Assembly: GCA_037783415.1 (NCBI GenBank)
Contig: JAZGTN010000088.1
Span: 1,116,001-1,180,000, forward strand
DNA: 64,000 nucleotides
Origin: Leptasterias polaris
Lineage: Eukaryota; Echinodermata; Asteroidea; Forcipulatida; Asteriidae
Direction of reading: 5' to 3'
The translations under genes and the position numbers were made by a program. The notes under the pieces are model-generated. The model searched no databases. It was not told the origin of the DNA and saw only the letters and a program-made list of their open reading frames with translations. Shown one piece after another: positions 1 through 10,683 of this stretch (the first letter of the stretch is position 1; every line of letters starts with the position of its first letter).

Positions 1-124
1 CACATTACTTCGAAGGGAATCCTGTATCAAAATAGTTTACACTATCAACCGCTGCAGTGCTTCTCATCAAGTACAGTCATTAATTTTTGGAGTATTTACC
101 AATCAATGACCCGACCTTTAAAAC
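1..124. mobile_element. MITE family A, fragment cut by the window edge
   Basis: The stretch with ATTACTTCGAAGGGAATCCT, ACTATCAACCGCTGCAGTGC and the end ATGACCCGACCTTTAAA matches one end of the elements at 41688-42135 and 46478-46632. It lies downstream of the LMBR1-like exon 170-417, in its next intron. Confidence 0.75.
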
Positions 125-169
125 ATAAAAAAGTCAAACTCCTTTTAAAAAGGAAAAAGGAAAACAAAC

Positions 170-417
170 CTTTATGCTGACAGAGAAAAAGCCAATTCCG
201 AACAGCAATCTGAAGATGTTCCATCCCACCATGCATAGCGACAGTACAGTCAGCGCAAACAGTAGAATCCACAGCAGCGGGTATCCCAGGTTGCGTTGCC
301 ATGACGACGCCCTCCGCCTCCTGTCCAGCACCCTCCGGTCACGTTGCACATCGGCTAGTCTCTGCCTTAAGTCTGTCTGTCCATTGGGTTGCTCAATGGT
401 GTACTGGGCACTAGACT
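170..417 (-). CDS. LMBR1: LMBR1-like exon: coiled linker and TM6
   Basis: The acceptor reads CTCACAG before 417 and the donor reads AAG|GTTTGT after 170. The exon is 248 bp; it enters after one base of a codon and leaves in phase 0. It encodes a charged segment with QTDLRQRLADVQRDRRVLD and RRRRASSWQRNLGYP, then a hydrophobic stretch LLWILLFALTVLSLCMVGWN. Human LMBR1 has the matching ERRKKASAWERNLVYP block. The last residues (FGIGFFSVSIK) differ from the vertebrate VDETAMPKG segment, so the exact donor is slightly uncertain. The next exon is outside the window. Confidence 0.9.
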
Positions 418-3400
418 CTGTGAGCAAAAAGCATGAATACATAGATGCTAATCTGTAGGGAATGAGGCTTCTACACAATAGACTGGTGCCTTTCAACTTC
501 AATATACAAGTGTTGTTTATGTTGCAACCTGCAGCAACCAATGTCATGCTGTCATGTCAGGGAATTTCTGTAAATCATTGAGAAAGGCACTTAAATTGCA
601 TCAAAAGTAAAAAAGACAATGATTTTTCTACGTCTTTGTATACAAAAACTTGCGCTGCCAGCACCGAAGCAATGGCGGCATGACATGCAGCACTCGCGCA
701 TTACCAATTGGTCTATTGACCCCGTGCACTCACATCACAAGCAGCGATTTTGCCGCGCTCACTATTATTGGGGTCAACCTCGTAAGCGTGTAAATACCAC
801 ATCGCATAAAACTCACATAATACTGTGCAACGCACAGGAACATAGACTCCCAAATTGGCGCAACCAAGATTATTGTGATGAATGATGACGTCAGATAAAA
901 TTGGGTCAATCGTTATGGAATCAACTTGATGAAACGCACCTTTGATCTTCCTCAGCAAGTCGTCTTCTTCAAACTTTGCCAGATGATACTCTTCATCCAA
1001 GTTTTCCATGAACTGTGGTTTGACCACCAGTTCACCGATCACGGAAAACATTCTTGTGAACCCTAAAGGGGTTGATACTAGAAGCAAAAACACACACAAT
1101 TCTATGTCAGATTCCTTCAAAGTACGATTCAACATTCTTTGATATTTTGGGGAAAGGAACATTCATTCAAACACCAAGACATTTCCCCTAACTAACTTGT
1201 ATGAAATGCAGTTGAAATAATTTATCCAGAAAACAGATGATTATGTTTCAGTGCTTAATCCAAACTTATCCACTTCATGTCCGATGATGTGTACACGCCA
1301 ACTTTTTCTGGATTGATCTGTGGTAGACAATTTGTTTAATGCCCCGAACTACTTTGGAGCACCCTCAACTTTTCGCAGTCATTCGGATGGCTGATGTGAA
1401 TATACACCTAGAAACTCAATTGTGTAGCATTTACAAGCATGCACCTGCTGTGCTACACTTTATTTCAACCATAAAAAGAGGGACAGAAGGTACTGGAAAA
1501 TAAGCTCCCTTTTTGGGGTTGATTGTGCAATCCCCAGTTCCAGACGTTTGTCCTGTTATTATACAAGTGTGCCGCCAGACGTTTTTCCTGTTATTATACA
1601 AGTGTGCCGTAACAATGATCTAGTATAAAGGATTCAAGTAAATTAACCAGCAACTCTGTTATGTTATACCTTTTTAAATTTTTAGCGGGCCAATAAAAGA
1701 AACCAAATTGAAGAGGTAAAAGAAGTACATTGCAGACAGTGATCTCAAACGAGAGAACAGTGACCGTACCAACAACCGATATGGTGAACCTTTAGTCAAC
1801 ATGTGTATTTCTGCTGGACTGAGAATTTTAAATGGTAGAATTTCTAACGATTATGATGGCAAAATGACTTGTTATCAACCTGGTAAAGACAGCACGGTTG
1901 GATGTAGTGTGGTTGATTATGTAGTAGCCTCAGAAGTGATGTTATTAAGCGAGATTTTAAAATTTAATGTCACTCCACTGAATCCATTTTCTGATCACTG
2001 TTTGTTAGAAGTTACTCTCAAATCATCGGTTGACAATATGAATACAGTTCATTATGATAATAGTTTGAATAGACAAAATATTCAGAGTTTAAATACACCG
2101 CATTACAAGTGGTCTAGAGAGTATGTCAATGCATATAATTATGAATATGATGCTCCAGATATTCAAGAGAAATTGGCAACTTTTAATGGCAAAAACCTTA
2201 GGCCTACTGACAGCAGTGCTGACGAAGTTTTAGATAGCTTTTATGATATCATTTATACGGTTGCTAATAGGGTGCTTCCCAAAATAGCTCGCTTTAAAAG
2301 TAAATTTCAAGAGCACCCTCAGAGTTATCACAAGAAACGCTGTAAATGGTTTGATAACGATTGTACTCAGCTAAGAAAAGAAATGCAGAGTACTTGTAAA
2401 GCTCTCATTAGAGATAAGAAAAACCCATATCTCCAAGGTCTGTATTGTAAACAAAAGAAATGTTACAAGCGCACAATTAGAGCGAAAAAACATTATTTTA
2501 GAAAGGTGCAAATCAATGAACTTGAAGCCTCCTGCAAAGACAATAAGTTATTCTGGAGAAAACTTAGGGACTTAACTAGCAAGGAGAATACCCACAACAA
2601 TGATTCGGATAAGGTTAATCCTGATGAGTGGTATAACTATTTTTCTAATCTATGTAATCCTTCTACTAATTATGATTCTTTTGATGACGTTTTTTACATG
2701 TCTGTTAAAAATGTTGAGATCACGGGTAATACAAGTAGGCCTACTGTTGATTTGGAGTTACTTGATTGTCCAGTTACAGAGACAGAGGTAGAAAAGGCTG
2801 TTAAAACCATGAAAAACAACAAACAACCTGGCAAAGATGGCATTAGGTCCGAGATGATTTCTTCTGCTAGTTTTTATTTGTGCAAACCAATCACTAAATT
2901 ATTTAATTTTATTTGGAAAACAGAGCAAGTTCCGTCCTCATGGTCTGATGGTCTCATCTGCCCAATTCACAAGAAAGGGTCACGAAATGACCCAGGAAAT
3001 TACAGGGGCATCACTTTATTGAGCTGTTTGGGTAAATTATTTTAAACAGTTCTTAGGAAAAGTATGTACAGTTCGGTAAATGGTTGCATTAAGTTGATGC
3101 ATGGAGTTACTAATTCTTTTCCCTGTACATTAGGTGTTCAGCAGGGTGCAGTTTTAAGCCCACTCCTTTTTTCTTTGTTTTTAAATGATCTGGAGACTGA
3201 GCTTGGCCGAGCTCCTTTTCATGGTATAGAAATTGGTACTCGGAAAATCAATTCTTTATTGTATGCTGATGATATGGTTCTCTTATCTGATTCGCAAGAG
3301 GGTCTTCAACTCTTACTCAAAAGGCTTGAGAACTATTGTAATAAGTGGAGACTTGTTGTTAACACTCAGAAAACCAAAGTTGTCACTTTCAACAGCGATC

Positions 3401-6400
3401 TTTCTAAGTTTCGGAATGGGCATACCTGTAATTTTAATTTTAACCAAGAAGAAATTGAAAGTGTGGCGATCTTTACGTATTTAGGTGTTATTTTTCAATC
3501 ATCTGGCTCCTTTAAACTAAACAACAAGAATCTTCTTGACAAAGCTTCTAAAGCTGCTTTTACTATTCGTAGGCATGTAGGGAATGATCTTAAGCCTCGT
3601 CTGCTTTTGAGACTTTTTGATACGTTACTTAAGCCTATACTAACATATTGTTCAGCTGTTACTTGGAAGAATGAAATGGACCAAACTGAAGCTTTTCATT
3701 TGAATTGGTTAAGGTTTATTTTAAATGTGAATAGGCGTACACCCAATGATGCAGTCCGGGGTGAATTAGGTCGTTTTCCTTTGTACATAGAGCAATGTAA
3801 GCATATGCTAAATTACTGGTTTAAATTGAGTGGCAAACACGGGGATTCCATTCTGTACAACTCCTTCAAAGTTGATCAAACTCTTGGGCTTAACCACAAA
3901 CCATCGGTATTTCTCAAGCTTAGAAAGTACTTTGATTCAGTCTCCTGTAATGTGCCAGAGAACATATCTGGGCCATCTAACCAAAGGAATGTGAAACGTG
4001 ATTTTGTTCAACAATTACGTAATGTGTTTATTTCTAACTGCTATAATAGATTGCACAATGACTGTAGAACTAAACCTGGCCAAAAGAATAAGCTCAGGAC
4101 ATACTGTATCTTCAAAACCCAGTTTGAGTTTGAGTTATATTTACACTGTGTTAATAAACCCTCTTATCGCCATTCTTTGGCCCGTTTCAGATGCTCTTCA
4201 CACAAGCTACTTATTGAAATAGGAAGGTACATTGGGTTAGAATCAAGCCAAAGAATTTGCCAGCATTGTCACCTTGATGTTGAAACAGAAATCCATTTTC
4301 TGCTAGATTGCCCATTATACAACGACCTCAGGAATATTATGTTGGTTTATATTATTAATCAATACAACGACTTTGAAATTCTTGGTAGGGAAGATAGATT
4401 TAAGTTTTTGATGGACCATCCTGATGAAGCTATAATTAATTGCGTTGCCAAATATGTCTTTTTATTTACCGTTTTAAAAGGTAATCAAACTGTGTGATAA
4501 GGCTTAACCAATGTATGTTTTTTGTTCTAAGTTGACACTCCTAGCTTTCCGTACGACTTCTTCACTAATTGTTATTTATTATTATACTGATTTATTATTA
4601 TACTGATGTCACCCTCCCCAGGGTTATGGGGTTTGTTCCAGTTTCGGAATAAAATAAAATACAATACAATACAATACAATTATTCACTGTTGTCAGACTT
4701 ACTAAGCAACATTGCAACTCCGAGTAGTGAGATGCAGGTATAGAGATACGGCAGATATGACGACCAAACCCCTGGGTAGATAGGAATAAAACAATGAGGG
4801 AGATGATAAGAAACAATTATGACTGGGGATCTGCAATCTGATTTCCATAATAACACAAATGTCCCAAGAACCGCACTGACATAAATAAGGGAAATTGTCA
4901 GGGATGAGAGTTGAAGAATGTGCAAATTCCTGAAAAGTTGTTTGCGGGCCTGGGTTCCCCCCTTATTCAAGAACCAGAACCTCCCAGATGTTACAATTCA
5001 GGAGGCTTACAGACTCTGTGCATCACCAGAGAGACACAACTACAGGTTTGAACACAATGTGGACTATTTCTTTCTCCAATTGGTGACAGCTTTACCTCTT
5101 TTAAGATAATTTGAAGGCTCAAGGAGATTTTGAGGAAAAACCTGAAATCAGGAAACATCCTGAGAAATCACATGCCTGCTAGTGCAGTCCTCACTCCAAC
5201 AGAATCTAACAATATATGCAGTTGGATTTTTAATGGTTGTGGGTGGTAAGAGTGAGACCACACACCCTTACAGTTACGGGGTACTTCCATTGTTGTTCTA
5301 TTATTCCCTTTTCTGAAGAAAACCTCTGTGGGGTACCACAAGAACAAAGAAAACCTTGTGGGGTAGCATTGTTCCATTGCTCGAAGTACCCCAAAAGTTG
5401 ACATGTGTAAGGGGAATCCTGTGTACAGAACCCATACCAAACAAATTTCTTGTTTTAGTGGCGTGTCGTGGCTGAGCGGTCTAGTTCACTGTACCCAAGC
5501 TATGGTGTTGTCAGCAGCAGAGTGTGGGTTCGAATCCCGGTCATGACACTTGTTCCCTTGGGCAAGGCACTTGACCATAATTGCTTTGTAAAAAGTCGGG
5601 AAGGTAGTGCATTTTGCTCTACCAGCCAGGCTCCTAGTGGATGATACCCATGCCTTCATCCTTACGGACTGTGAAGGGGGTAACCCTGGTGACAGTTGAT
5701 TTGGGTCGACAGCCCATATCAGTGTAGCCCTCACCTTGAAGTTGCCGTCAAGCCATGTGATGAAGGGGCCAGAAATTTTTTCAAAACTGATTTAAACAAA
5801 ACATAAACTGTCACTGGATACACATCATTATGAAACTAAAAACAATAGAACAAAAACAATTTTCTTTCAAAAAGCTTGTAAAAACAAATAAATATAATCC
5901 TGCTCCTACAAGAAATCCACACTAATTTTGACATACTTCCGAGTGTTTCTCTGCTTGAGGAGTCGTTATCCAGGATGGCTGAGGCGACCCATACCATCCC
6001 AAAGACGAGGAGACCAAGAATAAGAAGCACAACAAACGTCTCATACACACGAGCCTTGATACCCTGTGGAGAGCAAGACCAAGAGAACCAGTTTAGACAG
6101 CTGAGTGAAAATTATGCTTACCAGAATAAGAGTACCAGCCAAGATATAACTTCACATGTACCATCTGTGACTTGTATCCTGGGCCCATTTTCATGGCTCT
6201 GCTTACCGCCGAATTCTGCGCTTGCGATCACCATTCTCCGCTTACCGAGCAAGCGCCGAATTTCTGCGCTAGCTGTGTAAGCGTAGAATGCCTAGTAACG
6301 TGGACTAGGCAAGCGCACAAGCAAAGATTCCCTGCTAACCTGTGAAATACGCTTGACGTAGCGCGGAATTCCCTGCTTCCGTAGGCGATGATTCTTTGCT

Positions 6401-8830
6401 TACGGTAAGCAGAGCCATGAAATTGGGCCCTGCTCATTTTTGCTAAGCAGAAAGTTCAAGCAATATTTTCTGCTTAAGCACCTCTATGAAAACAGGGCCC
6501 AGGTTAACATACCTTTTTAGATCCAGCAAAACCTTCCGATTCCGTCAGGAAGTAGGCAAAGGGCATCAGGACAAACAGGGAGAGATTTGAGAACAGGAAT
6601 ATCAGATTCCACAGCCCTGTAGAACCAACAAACCACAACAAGTTACACTTCAGAAGTGAATTACCAATTAAAGACAATGGGAGACTTTTGAGATGTTTAG
6701 GTGGCAGCTGACTTACCTGGTAAATTTCCATTGTTTGCGTGGTTTTGAGCATGCGCACATTACCGAGAACAATGGATTTACCCAGTAAGTCTGTTGCCAC
6801 CTAGCATCTCATAATGTCCCCCATTACACAGTATTCCAACACAACACACCAGATTTTTCACTTCACAATCTCAAACCTTGATAAAAAATTGGTAGTCACT
6901 AATCAGCTTCAGAAGTAGTGTGGTCTGAAACTCCATCCATCCTAAGAAACAGTAATTGAATGACAGGTGTGTTTATAAATGGCCACGTGATCTCCTCCCG
7001 ACCAGTCAGAATGGATGAACTGTCCCAGGTATTTATGAATTCTACTTAACTTTTTCAGTGCCCGCTATTTTTTTACATTTTGAACCTAAAATGCCCAGCT
7101 TTTTGAGTTTTTTTAAATTCTGTATACATGTAGCAACAAAAAATCTTTAACACCAAACAAAATGTATCTTGCAGATTTGTGTTGCCTTGGTATATCCCAA
7201 AGTCAATAGTATTTCTTAAGTGATACTGCCCTTTCGTGACAACATGTACATTGTGGGTCGTTGTGGGTCATTGTGGGTACGATTGACGACACTTTTTGAG
7301 TACAAAAAATAGATCGTACATGTACAATAATGGTACTTAAGGAATACATAAAATATAGATCGTACATACATACCACATTGGCACTGAAAGAGTTAATGCA
7401 GTTCTTAAAATCTTACCATGGATCAAGGAGCCATTCAGCCACTTCATGTAGAAGTTGTTGGGATAGAAAACGAGGACTTCGTTACTGAGGATGGAGAACG
7501 GGAGCAGTACACCTGCCCCGACCGAGATGGCTAGGGTGAATGTACAACTCCATAACGCAACGCGGTACACTATGGCATCGGAAGCGTCCGCTGTGGAGAA
7601 GATGGATAAGGTGACTGTTAGGGAGACGGAGGGTTTAACATAACACTCATGTCATGCATGTGAGGGCTTGAAAAACCTCCTGGACTGCAGGCCTGAGCAG
7701 AGCTGCCAACATTTGTTCAATCAGGGAGATTTTGTACAGCAATCAAGGAGATGTTTAGAATAACATTCAACTTAATAGGCAGGGATGTGATAGGCTGTTG
7801 AAAAAAACCCTGAACTGTGAGCACAAAGCGAGAAAGCTTGCGAGCACGAAGCCCACTTATGTACATTTATCTTTGGTTTTAAAAGCCCTACTCTGCAATC
7901 TGGGGGGGCGTTCTATATGGTTTTATCTTCATTTTTTTTATAAATGTGATCTTAAGTATTTAAAAAAATATATATATAATTTTTAATTTGGGGGGGGGGA
8001 CACCCGGATTTCTAGTTAAAAACGGAGAAATCACATCCCTGAATAGAGTAAAATGTTTCCATAAACAGGGAAGTTTTCAAATTCGTTCATCATAACATCG
8101 GAAAGATTTGTTTATTTTCAGGGAACTCTCTGCAGAATCAAGGAGAGTTGGCAGCTCTGCCTGCCTAAGTCCAATGGTTTTAGAACTGGGCCAGTAACCT
8201 CAAAACGGAAAAAAGTCTGGTAGTCCAATGCTTTCTGAATTAGTATTTGTTGACTGTGTGAGGGCGTGTGTGAACAAAATTTACTCTAAATGTATTTTAA
8301 TTCAAGCTACAGCCACAAACATGGGTACACACATTGTTTTAGTGCCCCTGCTGTTGATAGAGTGAAAACCACTGCTGTACTTCCAATGACAAGTAGCCAT
8401 TTCAAAACCCTTTTTTTTTTATTTATCAAATAAATGTTGTTGTTGAATAAAAAAATAAAATAATAAAAAAATTACCAACACTTTGTCAATGTGAAACATG
8501 TACTTTTAAAGTAAAGTTGTATCCAAAATGGCGGCTGCGGCTATGACTGTTGCTAAGGGTGTTGCAAAGGGCATTCTACACCTCAATGCAGGATGATACG
8601 GCGTTTCGAAAGAATATTTAAAAAATAAAAATAAAATTATTGTTCTGAATGTTCCTTTTTTGAGAGCTTTTGAATCACCAAGAATTTAAGATGCAACGTA
8701 AGCTTCAGTCCATGGGAAAACGACCTTTGACCTCACCTGAGAAGTAGTCCTCCTTGTCCGCTTGTCTCTTGTAGCGGCAGATTACCACGTAGGAGGAGAG
8801 GTACAGAATGGCAAAGAACAGTAAATCAAT
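170..8830 (-). CDS. LMBR1: LMBR1/LMBR1L-family multi-pass membrane protein, partial gene (7 exons)
   Basis: Seven minus-strand exons join in one open frame of 318 codons, with AG acceptors, GT donors and matching phases at every junction. In order the product shows TM1 (IDLLFFAILYLSSY), a loop, TM2 (FTLAISVGAGVLLPFSIL) and the family block WLNGSLIHGLWNL. TM3 follows with PFAYFLTESEGFAG, then TM4 (FGMVWVASAILDND), TM5 (SYLPYLYTCISLLG then STPLGFTRMF), a basic linker with RRRRASSWQRNLGYP, and TM6. These blocks match vertebrate LMBR1 and LMBR1L in order and spacing. In vertebrates LMBR1L is a lipocalin receptor and Wnt regulator, and LMBR1 is best known because its intron carries the ZRS limb enhancer. 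The protein should sit in the plasma or ER membrane. Invertebrates usually have one gene for the pair, so the paralogue is not assigned. The C-terminal exons lie left of the window and the first residues are not securely found. Confidence 0.93.
940..1077 (-). CDS. LMBR1: LMBR1-like exon: end of TM5 and cytoplasmic loop
   Basis: The acceptor TTGCTTCTAG ends at 1078 and the donor AAAG|GTGCGT follows 940. The exon is 138 bp and phase 1 at both ends. It encodes STPLGFTRMFSVIGELVV, then a KPQFMENLDEEY and FEEDDLLRKIK acidic stretch. The human proteins have CTPVGLSRMF, LLVKP and DLDEQ at these places. Splicing to 170-417 completes a GAG codon and gives KIKESSAQYTIEQ. Confidence 0.92.
1541..1611 (+). 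repeat. Tandem duplication of about 36 bp
   Basis: Two adjacent near-identical units contain CAGACGTTTGTCCTGTTATT and ATACAAGTGTGCCG, differing by a base or two. They lie about 100 bp before the LINE coding remnant. Confidence 0.75.
1720..3045 (+). pseudogene. LINE ORF2 first part: endonuclease C-terminus and start of RT
   Basis: The open frame runs from just after a TAA near 1716 to TAA at 3043-3045; the first ATG is at 1801. It has the LINE endonuclease signature around RYGEPLVNMCISAGLRILNG, then GCSVVDYVVAS and PFSDHCLLEV, whose SDH is the catalytic motif. A basic linker follows with KKRCKWFDNDC. The RT begins with NNKQPGKDGIRSEM, then LICPIHKKGSRNDPGNYRGI and TLLSCLGKLF. Just after RT motif 2 the frame meets a stop and the fingers-palm section is lost. 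The N-terminal half of the endonuclease is missing. Confidence 0.88.
3064..4497 (+). pseudogene. LINE ORF2 second part: RT palm (YADD), thumb and Cys-His C-terminus
   Basis: Same frame as the upstream piece, resuming 21 bp after its stop. It begins MYSSVNGCIKLMHGVTNSFP, then LGVQQGAVLSPLLFSLFLND (RT motif 4/B), and has the catalytic LLYADDMVLL with YADD at residues 67-70. A thumb and long connector follow. Near residue 399 is a C-x2-C pair (RICQHCHLDVETEIHF) followed by HFLLDCPLYNDLR, the Cys-His motif found near the C-terminus of many invertebrate LINEs. The first palm aspartate motif (F-x-D-x-x-KAFD type) is absent because of the deletion between 3042 and about 3058, so this copy cannot encode an active enzyme. 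Confidence 0.9.
4703..4771 (-). CDS. LMBR1: LMBR1-like exon: TM5
   Basis: This 69-bp exon lies between acceptor CTACCCAG and donor CTTA|GTAAGT. It encodes VWSSYLPYLYTCISLLGVAM. Vertebrate LMBR1 has LWEYYLPYLYSCISL here. Phases agree with both neighbours: the upstream A plus GG makes an Arg codon, and the trailing A plus TA makes an Ile codon. The donor lies only 22 bp from the 3' tail of the intronic LINE. Confidence 0.92.
5460..5757 (+). mobile_element. tRNA-derived SINE, subfamily 1
   Basis: The head has a tRNA-like box A (TGGCTGAGCGG) and box B (GGTTCGAATCC) about 50 bp apart, inside GTGTCGTGGCTGAGCGG and AGTGTGGGTTCGAATCCCGG. A non-tRNA body follows with GGCAAGGCACTTGACC and GGATGATACCCATGC. 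The same body occurs at 49258-49575. It lies in the LMBR1-like intron 4772-5936. Box spacing and the fixed body make it a SINE, not a working tRNA. Confidence 0.85.
5937..6063 (-). CDS. LMBR1: LMBR1-like exon: TM4
   Basis: The acceptor CTCTCCACAG ends at 6064 and the donor GGAA|GTATGT follows 5937. The exon is 127 bp, entering in phase 0 and leaving in phase 1. It encodes GIKARVYETFVVLLILGL, then LVFGMVWVASAILDND and SSSRETLG. Human LMBR1 has GIRARILETLVML and GIVWVASALIDND here, so identity is high. Confidence 0.93.
6181..6430. mobile_element. MITE family E (GGGCCC ends), about 250 bp
   Basis: The ends form an inverted repeat of about 28 bp: GGGCCCATTTTCATGGCTCT at the left and the complement of AGAGCCATGAAATTGGGCCC at the right, each followed by GCTTACCG or its complement. 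The interior is rich in AAGCGC and GCTTAC words. A second full copy lies at 40362-40622. No transposase frame is present. Confidence 0.85.
6426..6500. mobile_element. Small foldback element overlapping a GGGCCC MITE
   Basis: About 75 bp beginning GGGCCCTGCTCATTTTTGC and ending ATGAAAACAGGGCCC, with inner arms GCTAAGCAGAAA and TTTCTGCTTAAGC. It shares its left GGGCCC with the right end of the MITE at 6181-6430, so the two are joined through that 6-mer. It abuts the LMBR1-like exon donor at 6512. Confidence 0.7.
6513..6616 (-). CDS. LMBR1: LMBR1-like exon: TM3
   Basis: This 104-bp exon has acceptor TTCTACAG and donor AAAAAG|GTATGT. With one base from the previous exon it encodes GLWNLIFLFSNLSLFVLMPF then AYFLTESEGFAGSKK. 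This block is among the best conserved in the family; human LMBR1L has LWNLVFLFSNLSL and FTESEGFAGS. Confidence 0.94.
7417..7590 (-). CDS. LMBR1: LMBR1-like exon: TM2 and extracellular loop
   Basis: The acceptor CTTCTCCACAG ends at 7591 and the donor CATG|GTAAGA follows 7417. The exon is 174 bp and phase 1 at both ends. It encodes DASDAIVYRVALWSCTFTLA, a hydrophobic segment ending VLLPFSILSNEVLVF, then NFYMKWLNGSLIHG. Human LMBR1 has DEDAIVNRISLFLSTFTLA and LLLPFSIISNEIL at these places. Confidence 0.94.
7697..8160. mobile_element. Inverted-repeat element, about 460 bp
   Basis: The ends GCAGAGCTGCCAACATTTG and GAGAGTTGGCAGCTCTGC are inverted copies. Sub-terminal words such as ATCAGGGAGATTTTGTACA and ATCAAGGAGA recur inside. 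A related copy lies around 59480-59700. It contains a poly-G run near 7988 and no coding capacity. Confidence 0.7.
8737..8830 (-). CDS. LMBR1: LMBR1-like exon: TM1
   Basis: The acceptor CTTTTCCCAG ends at 8831 and the donor TCAG|GTGAGG follows 8737. The exon is 94 bp, enters in phase 0 and leaves in phase 1. It encodes IDLLFFAILYLSSYVVICRY then KRQADKEDYFS. Human LMBR1 has ICFLLFAILYVVSYFIITRYKRKSD across the same stretch. About 20 upstream residues are still to be placed. Confidence 0.9.
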
Positions 8831-9613
8831 CTGGGAAAAGGGATAACAAATAGAAATGACCATAATCATTTAACCAGTAATAGCATTCATCTGGCTTTAA
8901 ATTTTTTTTACAATTAATGATTTAGGCTAGAAATCTTCCTTTATCCACTCCAATCCTACAGCCTAAGCAATGTATGCCACCAGGTTTCTCACCACTCGAT
9001 ATTTCAGATTGGTAGTCCAGGCGTCTTGGCAAGCAAGATTGGATTTCTCTCCAAGTACTCAATCCAATAAACGTTTCAAAAGATCCCCCCCAAAAAATAA
9101 AAAGCATTATTACTCATTTTAGGTAAATGAATACATCATGCACACGTGCCTGTAGGCATTTCAATTCAATACCATGGCACAAACATTGCTTTATAAACAA
9201 AAAAGGAAGTGTAAATACATGTGATACAGTCGATAAATATAGCCTCTGCCAATGTTCTGAAGTGAAAGGGAACAAAGTTGTACAGTTTTTATGAACATGC
9301 ACGTATGTCATTAGCTTATCAAACTACAGCATGCCCACCTATGTACATTTTATCAAAGCAGGCCAGGAATTCCTCGGCTAGCCAAATCTTTGAACCTTTC
9401 CTCCAAACCACCTAGAAAACATTTCCTTGTGTTTGATGTCAACTTTCCAATTTCCAAATGGAAGTGTGCCCAATTACAGAAAAGCAGTGATACATGTACC
9501 CCTTCAGGGTGGCCCCTCCGTAAATACTGACTGAATCAATGCACTGGGCCTCATTTTTTTGGAGACCCACAACATTTTCTGTAAATGACAGATTCCAGGG
9601 TCCAGATTCCAGA

Positions 9614-9975
9614 TTTAAAGGGCGTGTACAACATTGGTGAGATTGAAAATATAAATGTTCTCAGATTGCACATACATGTAACTTATATTGTATAAAGATG
9701 GTCATGATGTTGGAAAACTTCCCTTGAAACAGTTTTGCTTGAAATGCCATAGTTTTTAGGAAATGAGTTAAAACAATTTAGTCTTTATTCTGCAGGATAA
9801 AATCCGATGTTTGAAACAAAAGTTAAAACATATAATGGGGTTTTTCACTGTTTTCTCATGACTCCAAAGACCGATTGAGCTTAAACTTTCACAGGTTTGT
9901 TATTTCATGTATATGTTGGGTCACATCAAGTGTGGATACTTTGGCAATTACCAATGTTGTACACACCCTTTAAAG
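9614..9975. mobile_element. MITE family D, about 360 bp
   Basis: The termini TTTAAAGGGCGTGTACAACA and the complement of TGTTGTACACACCCTTTAAA form a near-perfect inverted repeat of about 24 bp ending in TTTAAA. The interior shares TTTCACAGGTTTGTTATTTC with family B, so the two are probably related. It lies 5' of the first certain LMBR1-like exon. Confidence 0.8.
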
Positions 9976-10257
9976 AGTATTGAAATAGGTTCCAATACTG
10001 TATCTTGGGTTTATTTATTCTCAATTTGGGGTACATGTGGTTTGGGTAAGCTACATGTAGGCCCTGAAAAAATGGTCCGAAAGTTGCTCACAAGCTTAGG
10101 GCCTCCATAGATGACAACTTTTGTGTTTGAAAATTAGAACTAACTGTAGTGTGTGGTTTTTGTTTTGTTTCCTTTGTTGATACATTGTAGGCAGAGCTCA
10201 GGGCACCCTTGACTACCCCCAAAAATTGAAAAGAAAACTGAAGTTTAGATGTCACTG

Positions 10258-10650
10258 CACATTTGCAGTGTTCTCCCTGAACAGTGGTCTGCTGGCAATC
10301 AGACATGTCAGATGAAACACCTGAGGACCAGTCAAATTTCACTCCAAGTGGTCCCACCAGGCTACATGTAGTTCAGTGTTGAAAAGCATTCCTGTTTCAT
10401 TTGAAAAAATTGACAAGTCAAAAAGCTTAGGACTAGTGAAATGACAAGCTAGCTGTTCCTGCTGGCTAGTCACTGAAACCAGGCATGATATTTGGTGCTT
10501 GGAAAAAAGTAGGAAAATAAAAGGTTGGAGCACAAGGGCTGACCTACTTGTTCATAATGGTGTATGGTTTGAGATATTTTTCAGGCTATTTAATCACCCC
10601 CAAAAATCGGAAGAATATCATGCCTATGAAACAGTCAAGGGCAAACCCTG
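10258..10650. repeat. Interspersed repeat family I
   Basis: Contains AGTGTTCTCCCTGAACAGTG, AGTGGTCCCACCAGGCTACA, GCTGGCTAGTCACTGAAACC and the closing AAGGGCAAACCCTG. The same ordered words occur at 16962-17187, 19937-20163 and 61443-61716, the last in opposite orientation. This copy carries extra sequence in the middle. No coding potential. Confidence 0.7.
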
Positions 10651-10683
10651 CTGTGTGTATTTTTCTTTCGATAAACTGAATAC

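Larger units (their letters stand above)
1690..4680 (+). mobile_element. Non-LTR retrotransposon (LINE), 5'-truncated and internally deleted
   Basis: This plus-strand element sits in the intron 1078-4702 of the LMBR1-like gene. From about 1720 it encodes the C-terminal part of an apurinic-type endonuclease, then a reverse transcriptase, then a CCHC-like C-terminal region. After the coding part comes a short 3' UTR with ATT-rich sequence and a tail of AAAAT and four ACAAT units ending at 4680. The 5' boundary is approximate because the left end is decayed. Length, domain order and the A-rich pentamer tail fit an APE-type LINE of the jockey/CR1/I assemblage; the clade cannot be named by eye. 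It should be immobile. Confidence 0.9.

Noticed and set aside
713..940. Extension of the LMBR1-like frame beyond the donor at 940
   Set aside because: The extension has no family similarity, while splicing at 940 to 417 restores the conserved linker.
5460..5560. Functional tRNA gene
   Set aside because: Box A and box B are present but the acceptor stem does not pair and the same sequence continues into a repeated SINE body.
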